Below are positions 45,430 to 53,900 of a stretch of 64,000 nucleotides of DNA, piece after piece. The stretch spans positions 346,198 through 410,197 of the forward strand of contig JAAFAB010000001.1 of NCBI GenBank assembly GCA_018222585.1, given 5' to 3'. The notes beneath the pieces are model-generated. The model ran no database searches and was not told the origin of the DNA. It worked only from the letters and a program-made list of their open reading frames with translations. The stretch is from Paracoccaceae bacterium (GTDB lineage Bacteria > Pseudomonadota > Alphaproteobacteria > Rhodobacterales > Rhodobacteraceae). The first letter of the stretch is position 1; each line of letters begins with the position of its first letter. The translations under genes and the position numbers were made by a program.

Positions 45430-45717
45430 TCAGGCCGCTCCGGCCTGCAGGGCCGCGCGCCGTGCCGCATTGGCCCAGTTCTTCAGTGCCTGGTCCTTGC
45501 TGCTGCCGGTCGCTTCGACGCCGAGCATCTTCGCCTTCACCCGGCCACGCTCCCGGCCGAACATCAGGCCGCTTTCGTTCTGCAGCTGCGCCTGCAGGTC
45601 CGTGAGGCCGACCTGCGCGGACTGCGCCTCGATCCGCGCCGCCGTCTCGGCCAGGGCCGAGGTATCCAGGGCGGGCGTGGCCGCGGTTGCGGCCTTCGAT
45701 TTGGTGTTTTGTGCCAT
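45430..45717 (-). CDS. Hypothetical phage protein downstream of terminase
   Basis: 95 aa, Ala-rich and helical, with ETAARIEAQSAQVGLTDLQA and a basic C-terminus (NWANAARRAALQAG). ATG at 45717 has GGAAGG seven bases upstream; longer in-frame versions run into the terminase gene. Probably a small head-assembly factor by position. No family recognised. Confidence 0.6.
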   Translation of the reverse strand: MAQNTKSKAATAATPALDTSALAETAARIEAQSAQVGLTDLQAQLQNESGLMFGRERGRVKAKMLGVEATGSSKDQALKNWANAARRAALQAGAA

Positions 45718-45718
45718 T

Positions 45719-47479
45719 TCAGTGCCTTCCATAGGGGTTGAGGACGTTCCATCCTGTCTGCAGGCCGCCGCGCTTCTCCGACATGCGGGGCCCGCCGTTG
45801 TGGCCCATGCGGCCGTGCTGACGGGCGTCGGGCACCCGTTTCGTGTAGGGGGCGGATCCATCGGCGAGGTGCTCGGACAGCAGCAGGTACTGCAGCGCAT
45901 CCATCACGTTCGCCTCGGTCAGGCGCTTGTCTGGCACCTTCCGCTTGTCGCCGTTCCGATCGACCTCGTCCGTCCAGACGTACCGGGCCTGGAAGCCGCG
46001 CCGCAGGAACTTGCATGAGGGGTCGATGAGCAAACCGGGCTCGCCGGCGTCTACCGGGGCCTCAAGCGCCGCGCGCACGGCCTCGAGACGGGGCTGGATC
46101 CGGTTGGTTCCCAGCCGTTGCGGCCGGATCGGGAAGCCTGCGGCCTGGCTGACCATCAGGTTCCAGGTCGCATTCTCGTCCGCCGCCTGGCTGGACCCAT
46201 GTTCGCCGGCCATGTCGCCCCAGCCCGCCTCGACGAGGGCACCGGGCCAGCGCTCCTCGATCAGCTCCTGCAGGCGCTGCCCGAATGTCCGGGCCATCAG
46301 GCGCTCGGACGGGAAATGCAGCTCGCCCAGGATCCGCCAACGGAAGAACCCGGTCAGCTGGGCGATGACGGCCGCCCCCTTGAAGCCCTGGTCCAGGCCA
46401 ACCCGCAGCGGCAAGCCCGGGATCAGCGCCAGCGGCACGTCCGAAACATGGACCCGGGGGCTGAACTCGCGCTTGAAGACCGGCTCCCCGACCCGCAGGT
46501 AGACGATCTTGTTGCGGACCAGGCGATCGACCATGTCGCCCCGCCCTGCCAGCTGCATCGAGGCGATCTGGCGCGGGTAGTAGCTCGGCGAGAGGTTCTG
46601 CAGGTTCTCGCAGCCGGGCTCGCCGTAGCCTGGCTGATTGCAGAACTCGATCGTGATCCGCTTGGCGCCGGCAGGCAGCTCGGCCGAGAGCAGATCGGCC
46701 ATGCGCTTGCGCTCTTCGCCGTCGTGGAAGACCGTGAAGCCCCAGTTGTCCTCGTCCGGCGCGTTCATGTCGCCCACGATCTGCCCGTAGCTGCGCAGCT
46801 CGGGCGGCAGACCCTCGAAATGCTGGCGCCCCGGGTAGCGGTCGATCCGGCCGATCCCGACGGTCAGGATCTCGACCGGCATCGTGTCGAGCTCGTTCAG
46901 GACGATGTCGGTGGTCTGCACGCCCCGCATGCTGGCGATGATGTCATCGCCGAAGGCCATGAACTCGGCGGTGAACTCGATCGGGCCATACTCATCCTCG
47001 AAGCGGATGACGTGGGTGACCGGGTCGCCACGGCCGCCAGACCAGGTGCCGAGGTCCTTCGGGAAGGTCTCCAGGTAGGACGGGATCGTGGTGGACCACA
47101 GCTGACGGTAGGTTTCGCGGATGAACAGCACCTTGTAGCGGCGCACCCCGTCGATCGTGGACTGGGGCATCTCGACCGCGCGCCTGGCGCGGGACTTCAT
47201 CAGCGTCGTCGTCTTGCCCGAGCCCACCGGGCCCTGGATGGCGATCACGTCATCGTTCGACCAGAAGAAGCGCTCGGCGATCGGGCCCGGGAACTGGACC
47301 GCGCCGATATCGGGCATCTTGCCAGAGGCGAAATCCCCCTCTAGGCTCTCGATTGCCTCTTTCGCATCGCTTCCCTGCAATGCCTCCAGACGATCGTCCG
47401 AGATCCCCCGGCCCCCCGTGGGTGTCGAGCCAGAGGCCTCCCCCCGACCCCGATCCACCGTCCCAAGTGTCGCGCTCAT
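45719..47479 (-). CDS. Terminase large subunit
   Basis: 586 aa DNA-packaging motor. The N-terminal ATPase has Walker A GPVGSGKTT (about 83), Walker B-like TDIVLNELD (about 190) and an expected coupling motif after it. The C-terminal RNase H-like nuclease starts with GLDQGFKGAAVIAQ (about 365), whose Asp is a metal ligand. It works with the upstream small subunit on the portal ring. The packaging mode (cos or headful) cannot be read here. Confidence 0.9.
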   Translation of the reverse strand: MSATLGTVDRGRGEASGSTPTGGRGISDDRLEALQGSDAKEAIESLEGDFASGKMPDIGAVQFPGPIAERFFWSNDDVIAIQGPVGSGKTTTLMKSRARRAVEMPQSTIDGVRRYKVLFIRETYRQLWSTTIPSYLETFPKDLGTWSGGRGDPVTHVIRFEDEYGPIEFTAEFMAFGDDIIASMRGVQTTDIVLNELDTMPVEILTVGIGRIDRYPGRQHFEGLPPELRSYGQIVGDMNAPDEDNWGFTVFHDGEERKRMADLLSAELPAGAKRITIEFCNQPGYGEPGCENLQNLSPSYYPRQIASMQLAGRGDMVDRLVRNKIVYLRVGEPVFKREFSPRVHVSDVPLALIPGLPLRVGLDQGFKGAAVIAQLTGFFRWRILGELHFPSERLMARTFGQRLQELIEERWPGALVEAGWGDMAGEHGSSQAADENATWNLMVSQAAGFPIRPQRLGTNRIQPRLEAVRAALEAPVDAGEPGLLIDPSCKFLRRGFQARYVWTDEVDRNGDKRKVPDKRLTEANVMDALQYLLLSEHLADGSAPYTKRVPDARQHGRMGHNGGPRMSEKRGGLQTGWNVLNPYGRH

Positions 47480-47647
47480 TGGCGAACCTCCCCATGGGCC
47501 GAAATCAGGTATGGGGTCACACAGAGGGGCCTGAGGGAACGCGCGAGAAGGCCCCCCCGGGGGGTCGCGGCGGCGCGGGCACCAGGCGCGGGCACCGCGG
47601 CACCAGGGCGGCGCGCCTGCTGATTTTCAATCAGTTGCGGACGGGCG
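47480..47647. other. GC-rich spacer between terminase genes
   Basis: 168 bp with a C7G6 tract (about 47551-47563) and many GGCGCGGGC-like words. No start with a ribosome site is seen. Terminase recognition sites often lie near these genes, but I see no specific signal. Confidence 0.3.
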
Positions 47648-48337
47648 TTAAGCATCTGATTTTCCTTCACTTTCCGCATCCGTCCGAGTTTCAGCGTCCG
47701 AATTCTCGGAACCAGAAACGCTAACCCCTTGTTTCTGCTGCATTTCATGCGCGACGTTGGCGGGCATCATCCGACCCGAGATCCGGGGCGCCTGAGGCGT
47801 CACATCCCGTGCCTGGGCACCAGGATCCGCCGGGGCCGAGGGCGCTGCCGGCATGATGAAGGTGGTGTTCTGCTGGACGCTGACGTCCGGCGTCACCTTC
47901 GGCGCGGTGAAGGGCATCATCGCCTCGGCCGCGCGCAGGATCATCGTGTACTGCTGGCGGAAGACCTCGAGACGCATCGAGGCCGTCGGGCTCGGCGCTG
48001 ACTTCTTGCCGATGTGCGCGCCGTCGAAGGCCCAGGACAGCACCCGCTCGGTCTGGGCCATGGCCAGCGTGATCGCATCGTCGCGGGTGTTGAGGCCGGC
48101 GATCTGCACCAGGACATCCTCGGGCATCCGCATGCCACGCGCGGCCAGCCAGTCGCGCATCTGGCTGCTGACCTTGTTCCTGGATCCCTTCGGGCGCCCG
48201 GCCTGCCGCGCTTCCTGGTCCTGCTCCGGCTCCTCGTCCGGCAGCAGGGCCAGCTGCAGGCCCTGGTCGCGCTGGCGCTCGATCCGCTCGGCCATTTCCC
48301 GGGCCTCGAGCTGCCATTGGTTATCAGGCTTGGCCAT
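47648..48337 (-). CDS. Probable terminase small subunit
   Basis: 229 aa. An acidic, Gln-rich start is followed by the AT-hook-like AGRPKGSRNKVSSQMRDWL (about 45-64), typical of DNA-binding small terminases, then a helical core and a low-complexity C-terminus (Pro/Ala then Ser/Asp/Glu). It sits directly upstream of the large subunit, separated by 168 bp of very GC-rich DNA. Family is by motif and position. Confidence 0.7.
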   Translation of the reverse strand: MAKPDNQWQLEAREMAERIERQRDQGLQLALLPDEEPEQDQEARQAGRPKGSRNKVSSQMRDWLAARGMRMPEDVLVQIAGLNTRDDAITLAMAQTERVLSWAFDGAHIGKKSAPSPTASMRLEVFRQQYTMILRAAEAMMPFTAPKVTPDVSVQQNTTFIMPAAPSAPADPGAQARDVTPQAPRISGRMMPANVAHEMQQKQGVSVSGSENSDAETRTDAESEGKSDA

Positions 48338-48764
48338 AGAAACCCCCTTTTTTATTGAAAATCAGTGGGTTAATCGAGATCAGGCCGAGGCTACGACGTT
48401 CCATCTTTCGGCGTCGTAGGGCTGTCGTAGCAGTTATCTCTTTCTTTTCAGATAGATAGATATCATCTACGACAGTACGACGGTACGACACACATTTCCT
48501 CGTGTGCGCGCGCGTGCGTGTGCATGCATACGTGAGGAAGCGCTTTTCGCGTCGTAGCGTCGTAGCCGTCTGGTAAGTGCTTGCGGCGCAAGGATAAAAC
48601 CCTACGACATACCCTACGACGCCCAATTTTTCAGCGTCGTAGCGTCGTAGCCCCTGACCCGTCCGCAGAGCGCCCCGCCGCGCGTGAATTATGGCCCCGA
48701 AACGGGTCCGGGTACAGCGGAAAAGATCGCGCGATTTCATGGTGTTGGTCACGTTGCGCATGGC
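48338..48764. other. Candidate prophage replication origin (iteron array, Z-DNA-like tract)
   Basis: 427-bp noncoding region next to the helicase gene. CTACGAC occurs at 48391, 48467, 48602 and 48614, and its complement GTCGTAG at 48413, 48424, 48551, 48559, 48636 and 48644; GTACGAC occurs at 48475 and 48483. Several copies face each other as inverted repeats. Between the groups lie an AT-rich GATA run (48451-48466) and 34 nt of strictly alternating pyrimidine-purine (48501-48534). An IHF-like site with one mismatch is at 48360-48372. Iterons, easy-melting DNA and an adjacent helicase make an origin likely. Confidence 0.6.
48391..48650. repeat. Ten dispersed 7-bp iterons CTACGAC/GTCGTAG
   Basis: Ten exact copies in both orientations within 260 bp. 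Two are tandem pairs eight bases apart (48551/48559 and 48636/48644), and two further GTACGAC variants are present. They probably bind a phage-encoded initiator. Confidence 0.8.
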
Positions 48765-50735
48765 TCAGACGAAATCTCTCATGTCAGGGGGTTCGGGGCG
48801 CTCAGGGGCCTGCGACGTGCCGCCGGTCTCATCCATGGCGTTCAGCAGGCCCGGGATCGAGGTGAAGGGGATGACGTAGCCGCGCGAGGGAACCCGGGCG
48901 AAGGTCATGTTCGCGCTCTTGGCGTCCTTCACCCGCCGCGCCGCCTGGGCCCAGACGCCGGCCGCCCAGGGCGTGCCCTCGAAGAGCCCGCAGAGCCCCG
49001 ACAGCGGCTTGTTCGCGATGCAAAGCTCGGCCGAGGTATCCCGGCCCTTCACCCGCAGCCCGAACTGCGCCAGGAAGTTGTTGGCGTTGTCGCTGGTGGC
49101 GTCGCCGATCTGCTCCGGGGCACGGGGGAGACGGCCGGCCATGGCCAGCCAGCTGGCCACGTTCAGCTTCTGGCCGCGTCGCCACACATCGAGCGGCTGA
49201 GACAGCAGATGCACCAGCATGTCCTCGGCGTTGCTGCCCACATCGACGCTCTCGTCGCGCAGGTGTGCGTCCAGCTTGGCGCACCAGCTCGCCATGACCT
49301 CCTCGGCCGGCAGCGCCTCGTGCAGGGCCATGTCGGCCAGCGCCAGGACGGTGCCGTAGTTGTCCGCCTGGCGCCCGCCGTGGCCATGGGCCGCAAGGCT
49401 GGCGCGCCAGAGGTCGAGGCGCTTCGTCCAGGTATCCCAGCGGCCCACCAGGCTGGCGCGCAGGGAGGCGCCGAGGGCCTTAAGGCGTCGGGGATCATCC
49501 TTCGGCTTCGGCGCGTCCGGGCGCAGCCGGTTCAGATCCAGCAGGATGAGGCGAGAGCGGTCCTGTGGGGGCAGCGGGGGCACCAGGATCGAGGAGAACA
49601 GGAAGCAGCTGTAGGCGTTGCCCTGGTAGCCCTTCTGATCGGTCGAGCCGCGCAGGATCTGGTCGCCGCTGGCCGCGATCCGCGCCAGGCGGATGATCGC
49701 CGCGGCCTTGCCCTTCTTCGGGTCATCGTCGGGCTCGAGCTCGTCCAGGGCGACGGGCATCGAGGAATAGCCGATGACCGATCGGATGCCGGCCTCGGTC
49801 GCGTCTGATGCCTGCAGCAGCCCGCTGGCGCCACCGTGCAGGTAGCGCAGCAGCCGCTGCAGGGTGGACTTGCCGGTGGCCTGGTCACCGGTCACCCAGG
49901 TCACGGGCCGCCAGTCCAGGGCCCCGCCGATCTGCTGCGCGCAGATCACGCCGAGGGTCAGCATCGGATCGATGTCGGGCCGGGACCAGTTCCAGGTCTG
50001 CAGCGCATCGAGGATCTCGCTCGCCGCCTCGGCCGTGCCTGACGTCGCAGGACGGGGCACGGGGTCCGAGGCCGGGTAGACATGACCACCGTAGACGCCA
50101 GGCGGCTCCCATTTGCCGGCGATCAGCACCTCGTCGCCGGCGTGGAAGATCAGGTGACCGTCCTCGTCCAGCCAGGCGCCGGCGCCGCGCACCTTGCCGA
50201 CAGGTGACCAGACGCCCCGCTCGGTACAGGCCGCAACCATGTCGGTGGCGATCCTGCCCTGGTCGAAGGCGCCGGCGACCGGCGTGGTGCTGTTCTTGTG
50301 GTAGCGCGGGTAGCGAGTGGCCAGCAGGCCGATCCGGCCGCCGAAGATGTGCCGGATCTTGTCCTGGGAATGGTTGTCGACAGCCCTCAGCTGGCCCTTG
50401 GTGTCCAGGTAGTAGGAAAGATCGCCGTGGATCCCCAGAGGAACGACCGGACACCCGTCCCAGATGTAGCCACGCGGTCGGCCCTTGCCACCCGATCCAT
50501 CGCGATCGCCAGCTTCTGCCTTGCCGCCCACGCGCTTCCGGCCACGGCCTCGATCATCGTCTTTCGGCTGTCCCCGACCATCTCCATCGTCATCCTTCGG
50601 TCCTTTCTCTGCGCCAGGCGCGGGCGGAGCCTCCTCAAGCCCACGCCGCAGGGCTGCAGCGGAACGTTCGTCGTCCCGCCGATAGGTCGCCGGCTGGGGG
50701 TCGCTCAACCAGCTCATGTCCGCTTCATCGGTCAC
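48765..50735 (-). CDS. Phage replication P-loop ATPase/helicase-like protein
   Basis: 656 aa. A charged low-complexity N-terminus (Asp/Arg/Gly-rich, about 35-85) is followed by a domain around GYIWDGCPVVPLGIHG, and a RecA/SF3-like ATPase with Walker A WVTGDQATGKSTLQ (about 277) and acidic VALDELEPDDD (about 327). The C-terminal 100 residues (NNFLAQFGLRV to SNMTFARVPSRG-like region) recur as a separate protein at 57148. It is the last gene of the early operon and borders the iteron region, so it is probably the replicative helicase or initiator. Confidence 0.8.
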   Translation of the reverse strand: MTDEADMSWLSDPQPATYRRDDERSAAALRRGLEEAPPAPGAEKGPKDDDGDGRGQPKDDDRGRGRKRVGGKAEAGDRDGSGGKGRPRGYIWDGCPVVPLGIHGDLSYYLDTKGQLRAVDNHSQDKIRHIFGGRIGLLATRYPRYHKNSTTPVAGAFDQGRIATDMVAACTERGVWSPVGKVRGAGAWLDEDGHLIFHAGDEVLIAGKWEPPGVYGGHVYPASDPVPRPATSGTAEAASEILDALQTWNWSRPDIDPMLTLGVICAQQIGGALDWRPVTWVTGDQATGKSTLQRLLRYLHGGASGLLQASDATEAGIRSVIGYSSMPVALDELEPDDDPKKGKAAAIIRLARIAASGDQILRGSTDQKGYQGNAYSCFLFSSILVPPLPPQDRSRLILLDLNRLRPDAPKPKDDPRRLKALGASLRASLVGRWDTWTKRLDLWRASLAAHGHGGRQADNYGTVLALADMALHEALPAEEVMASWCAKLDAHLRDESVDVGSNAEDMLVHLLSQPLDVWRRGQKLNVASWLAMAGRLPRAPEQIGDATSDNANNFLAQFGLRVKGRDTSAELCIANKPLSGLCGLFEGTPWAAGVWAQAARRVKDAKSANMTFARVPSRGYVIPFTSIPGLLNAMDETGGTSQAPERPEPPDMRDFV

Positions 50736-50790
50736 TGCCTCACCTCTGTCTTTCAGGGGCCTCGACGTCTTCCGCGCCGGCGGCCGGGGA

Positions 50791-50970
50791 TCACGCGCCC
50801 GTGCTGCGGGCGTATTTCTCGCAGGAGATCAGCCGGGGCCGGATCTCTGCGGGCACGAAGTCGGTGCAGGGTGCCGCGCTCCAGCTCTCGGACAGAACGC
50901 CGAACTCGACGACGCGGTCGCATTGACCGCCGGTGGCCAGGATCGCGCAGAAGGTGATGACCAGGATCAT
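50791..50970 (-). CDS. Small exported or membrane-anchored cysteine-containing protein
   Basis: 59 aa. The N-terminal MILVITFCAILATGGQCD looks like a lipoprotein or signal sequence, with four cysteines over the whole length (FC, QC, PC, SC). Its ATG overlaps the preceding stop (ATGA at 50967-50970), supporting translation. An exported small phage protein expressed with replication genes could act in exclusion; that is a guess. Confidence 0.5.
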   Translation of the reverse strand: MILVITFCAILATGGQCDRVVEFGVLSESWSAAPCTDFVPAEIRPRLISCEKYARSTGA

Positions 50971-51260
50971 CGCCACCACCGGGCCGCCAGGGCCGCAAGG
51001 CCGGTCCTGCGCCGCACCGGCTCAGCCATCGCGCGCATGCGCGCATCGGAGGCCTCGCGTGCGGCAACCGCCTCGGCCTCGGCCGCGGTCATTCGATCCA
51101 GCCGGCTGGCAGCCTGCCGCGCCTGCGCCGGCGACATCATAGTGTTGAGGCAGACCATTCCGTCCTCGCCGGCCGCCGCGGCGACCCGTAGACGGCCAGC
51201 CAGGGCGCCGACCCATTCGTCGCCGGTCTGGAAGCTTCGATCCTTCAGCTGATAGTTCAT
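50967..51260 (-). CDS. Hypothetical phage protein
   Basis: 97 aa. N-terminal NYQLKDRSFQTGDEWVGALA is followed by an Ala/Arg/Met-rich helix pair (QARQAASRLDRMTAAEAEAV). GGAGGAG eight bases before the ATG, and overlap with both neighbours (ATGA), argue that it is real. No family recognised. Confidence 0.6.
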   Translation of the reverse strand: MNYQLKDRSFQTGDEWVGALAGRLRVAAAAGEDGMVCLNTMMSPAQARQAASRLDRMTAAEAEAVAAREASDARMRAMAEPVRRRTGLAALAARWWR

Positions 51261-52423
51261 GCGCTTCGCTCCTCCTTGTCCGCACCGGTGGTGACCTGGC
51301 GCAGCGCGTCGTTGAGATCCTTCCCGCCCCAGGTGTTCCGCCACAGGCGGACCTCCCGGCCGGCGGCGCGATGCAGCTCGATCGCGCGATCGAGCGCGGA
51401 ACGGGCAGCGGTGTTCTCGTCCTGGTCGGCAATGAGGGTGACCCTCGAGACCGTCGGGGGCAGCTGGATCCGGCCGAGGTTCGACAGCGAAATCGCCGCG
51501 AGCACCCGCGCTTCGCCCTCGAGCAGCAGCACGGCCGAAAGCGCGTCCTCGATCCCTTCGGCGATGTAGACATGCTGCCCGGGCTCCGCCTGGTGCAGGG
51601 CCGCCGGCTTGCCACCGCGTGGCCCCCTGCCCTTCCAGATCGGGATGTAGGCGCCCGCATAGTCGCCAAGCACCTTCTTCGGCGCCGGCACCGCGGCCTT
51701 GCCCCAGCCGTTCGGGCCGATGGCCAGCCAGGTGCGGTGACAGGCCACCGTCTTCCCCTGGCGGTCCGTCACGGCCGCGACCATGGCGGGATAGTCACCT
51801 TCGAAGATCTCCCCGGTGTCGGGATCCTCGTGGTAGTAGCGGCAATGCGAGACGTAGCGCAGGACGCCGGGCTGGCGGCCCAGGCGTGACAGGTCGATCC
51901 CCCGGCCGCGCAGGTAGCGATCCACCGGGGTGTCGCGCAGCTGAGCGCGCCCGCTGTGCCAGATGGCCCGGGCGGCCCGGGCGCGGCCCTCGCGCTTCTC
52001 CTGGTCACGTGCGACCGCCTCGGCCTGCAGGCGCTTGGCCCGCTCTGCGGCCTGCCGGTGCCGCGCCACATCCTCGGCGCTGGCCGTCTGCAGGCCAAGG
52101 AAGGCCCGGGCCTCGCGCAGAGCTTCCGTGTTGCTGCAGCCGAGAGAAAGGGCGATCAGGTCGATCACGTCGCCGAAGCCCTGCCCCGGCACATCGCCCA
52201 CGGCATAGTCGTTCCAGCGCCCCGCGCTCGGCCCGGACATGGTGATGCAGAAGCTGCCCACCCGGCGATCGGCCCGCCCGGGGTTGAGGGTGAAATACTT
52301 GCCATGGGCGCGATGGCTCCCCTCCGCCGGCGGCGCATAGCGCGCGACGACGCCCTCCAGCTGCGCGATCAGCATGTGCTTGATCTCGTCGAGGCTGTAG
52401 GTCTGGCGGAGAGGAGCGGGCAT
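51257..52423 (-). CDS. TOPRIM-domain phage primase (DUF7146-type)
   Basis: 388 aa. The N-terminal part carries a primase-like fold (YFTLNPGRADRRVGSFCI, GRWNDYAVGD), without an obvious complete zinc finger. The middle has RAIWHSGRAQLRDTPVDRYL (DUF7146-like). The C-terminal TOPRIM has catalytic Glu in YIAEGIEDALS (about 284) and Asp pair in LIADQDEN (about 327). It would make RNA primers for phage replication together with the helicase-like protein. Stop and start overlap neighbours. Confidence 0.85.
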   Translation of the reverse strand: MPAPLRQTYSLDEIKHMLIAQLEGVVARYAPPAEGSHRAHGKYFTLNPGRADRRVGSFCITMSGPSAGRWNDYAVGDVPGQGFGDVIDLIALSLGCSNTEALREARAFLGLQTASAEDVARHRQAAERAKRLQAEAVARDQEKREGRARAARAIWHSGRAQLRDTPVDRYLRGRGIDLSRLGRQPGVLRYVSHCRYYHEDPDTGEIFEGDYPAMVAAVTDRQGKTVACHRTWLAIGPNGWGKAAVPAPKKVLGDYAGAYIPIWKGRGPRGGKPAALHQAEPGQHVYIAEGIEDALSAVLLLEGEARVLAAISLSNLGRIQLPPTVSRVTLIADQDENTAARSALDRAIELHRAAGREVRLWRNTWGGKDLNDALRQVTTGADKEERSA

Positions 52424-52701
52424 TACTCGACCACCACCCAGTCTTCGGCCAGCATGTCGGTCTGGCTGGCCAGCCAGCCCGTCAGGATCTTGCGATCCGC
52501 GGTCATCATGCGGATCGAGCCGAGGGCCTCGATCTCGCCACCGTTCGCTTCGGCGACTGCTTTCAGGTGCTCTTCACGGCACCATTCCGCCTTGATGGTG
52601 GCTGCGGGCAGCAGCCAAAGATACATCCCCTTGCCGTTCCAGCCTTGCCGGGCGACCTTGGCGCCTGCCTTCAGCGCGCGCAGCGCGTCTCCGAAATCCA
52701 T
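52423..52701 (-). CDS. DUF2829 protein, candidate Tad2-type anti-Thoeris factor
   Basis: 92 aa. DFGDALRALKAGAKVARQGW, with NGKGMYLWLL directly after, and C-terminal LTGWLASQTDMLAEDWVVVE fit DUF2829. Known members of this family include Tad2, which sequesters the signalling nucleotide of Thoeris defence. Whether this copy binds such a ligand is inference. It sits between primase and a DNA-binding-like gene in the early operon, where anti-defence genes are expressed soon after infection. Confidence 0.8.
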   Translation of the reverse strand: MDFGDALRALKAGAKVARQGWNGKGMYLWLLPAATIKAEWCREEHLKAVAEANGGEIEALGSIRMMTADRKILTGWLASQTDMLAEDWVVVE

Positions 52702-52704
52702 GTC

Positions 52705-53565
52705 CTACTCCTTCACGGGTTGTGTCTGGCCGGCCCTGTGCTGCAGGACCTTCAGCAGACGGGATTGCGCCTCGAAGCCCGGTTCGGGGCAGAGCAAGGC
52801 GAAACGTTGCCGGCAGTCCTCGAGCGACAGGCCCAGGTCGCCTGCCACTGCGGGCAGCTTGCGGCCACCGGTGAGGCCGGCGATCAGCTGGTAGTCGAGC
52901 TCGGGGGTCCAGGGCGCCTGGTAGCCGGCGGCGTTCAGATGGGCTTGCACCAGCTTCATCGCGACCGGCGCATCCTTCGGCAGGGCAGCGGGCGTGAAAT
53001 CAGCCACCGCTTCAGCAGGGGCTTCGGTGCCTTCCGGTGCGTGGCCGCACGCCTCCTGGCGATCGCCCTGCCCCGCATCCGGCGCCGTGTCGTCGTCCTC
53101 GATCTCCTCTTCGACCTTGCGACGAAGGTGGCGCATCTTGAGGTTCAGCGAGGCGGCGGGCCGGTTCAGCGCGGCCGCGATTTCCTTGAGCGAGGCCCCA
53201 CGCGCATCAAGCTCGAGCGCCTCGGCCTCCTCGTCTTCGGTCCAGGGGCCGGTGTGCAGCTCCGGTGCGGGATCGGCTACAGGCACCGCGTCGTCCTGCA
53301 GGACCTCGGCCTGTGGGGTTTCGGCCTGCATCAGGCTCAGAGCGTCGCCCATGGTCGGACCCGAGGCGAGCTCGTATGTAACCACCATGGGGTCGAACAC
53401 GGTCACCCGCAGCACCAGCGCGCCGCCGATGACCTGCAGCTCGACCGGCAGAGCCAGGACCCGCACCGCCTCGGCGGCTGTCTCGACCAGGTCGACCGCC
53501 CGCTGGCGGGCCTGGGCCTCGATCATCTCACGGTTCAGCTCGGCCTTCAGCGCGTCCAGGCTCAT
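52705..53565 (-). CDS. Phage protein with two Myb/SANT-like helix-turn-helix motifs
   Basis: 286 aa. Two related tri-helical segments are visible: TGPWTEDEEAEALELDARG with SLKEIAAALNRP (about 103-148) and APWTPELDYQLIAGLTGG with KLPAVAGDLGLS (about 216-262). Each starts with the Trp-Thr-acidic pattern of Myb-like DNA-binding repeats. A flexible acidic linker joins them. It could bind the iterons or early promoters. The role is inferred from fold-like pattern only. Confidence 0.65.
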   Translation of the reverse strand: MSLDALKAELNREMIEAQARQRAVDLVETAAEAVRVLALPVELQVIGGALVLRVTVFDPMVVTYELASGPTMGDALSLMQAETPQAEVLQDDAVPVADPAPELHTGPWTEDEEAEALELDARGASLKEIAAALNRPAASLNLKMRHLRRKVEEEIEDDDTAPDAGQGDRQEACGHAPEGTEAPAEAVADFTPAALPKDAPVAMKLVQAHLNAAGYQAPWTPELDYQLIAGLTGGRKLPAVAGDLGLSLEDCRQRFALLCPEPGFEAQSRLLKVLQHRAGQTQPVKE

Positions 53566-53900
53566 GCCGCTTCCTCCCGGGTGTGGGTGGAGCTGCGCAT
53601 GACCTCCTGGGCCTCACCCAGGCGCCATTCGACGATCCGGACCAGCGCGTCCTTCATGCGCCACATGGCCGAACTCCAGTCGCCCCGCCGGCGCCCGACG
53701 CCGCTGTCCGCCTCGACCAGCTCCTTGGCGGCCGCGAGGAAGGGATCGAACAGCGGCCGCCCCTCGCGCATCCGCGCCGCCTCGAGGCGGAGGATATCGA
53801 GGTGCATGCGCTCGCGGCCCGCATCGGGAACCACGGTCAGCACCAGGGCCAGCGCGGCATTCACCGCGATCTGGTCGGACATCGTCATACGCTCAGTCAC
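53562..53900 (-). CDS. Hypothetical early phage protein
   Basis: 112 aa, helical, soluble, with RERMHLDILRLEAARM and WSSAMWRMKDALVRIVEWRL. The GTG at 53900 has AGGAGG seven bases upstream. It overlaps both neighbours by a few bases, so it belongs to the early operon. No family recognised. Confidence 0.6.
   Translation of the reverse strand: MTERMTMSDQIAVNAALALVLTVVPDAGRERMHLDILRLEAARMREGRPLFDPFLAAAKELVEADSGVGRRRGDWSSAMWRMKDALVRIVEWRLGEAQEVMRSSTHTREEAA

Noticed and set aside
22623-48337. Gene transfer agent cluster
   Set aside because: Tail genes are podoviral, no siphovirus tape measure or GTA gene order, and integrase, repressor and attachment sites are present.
48391-48650. CRISPR array
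   Set aside because: Repeats are 7 bp, in both orientations, with irregular spacing and no cas genes.
48324-48761. Minus-strand frame through the iteron region
   Set aside because: It is made largely from the repeats and alternating tract, has no ribosome site and would overlap the terminase small-subunit start.
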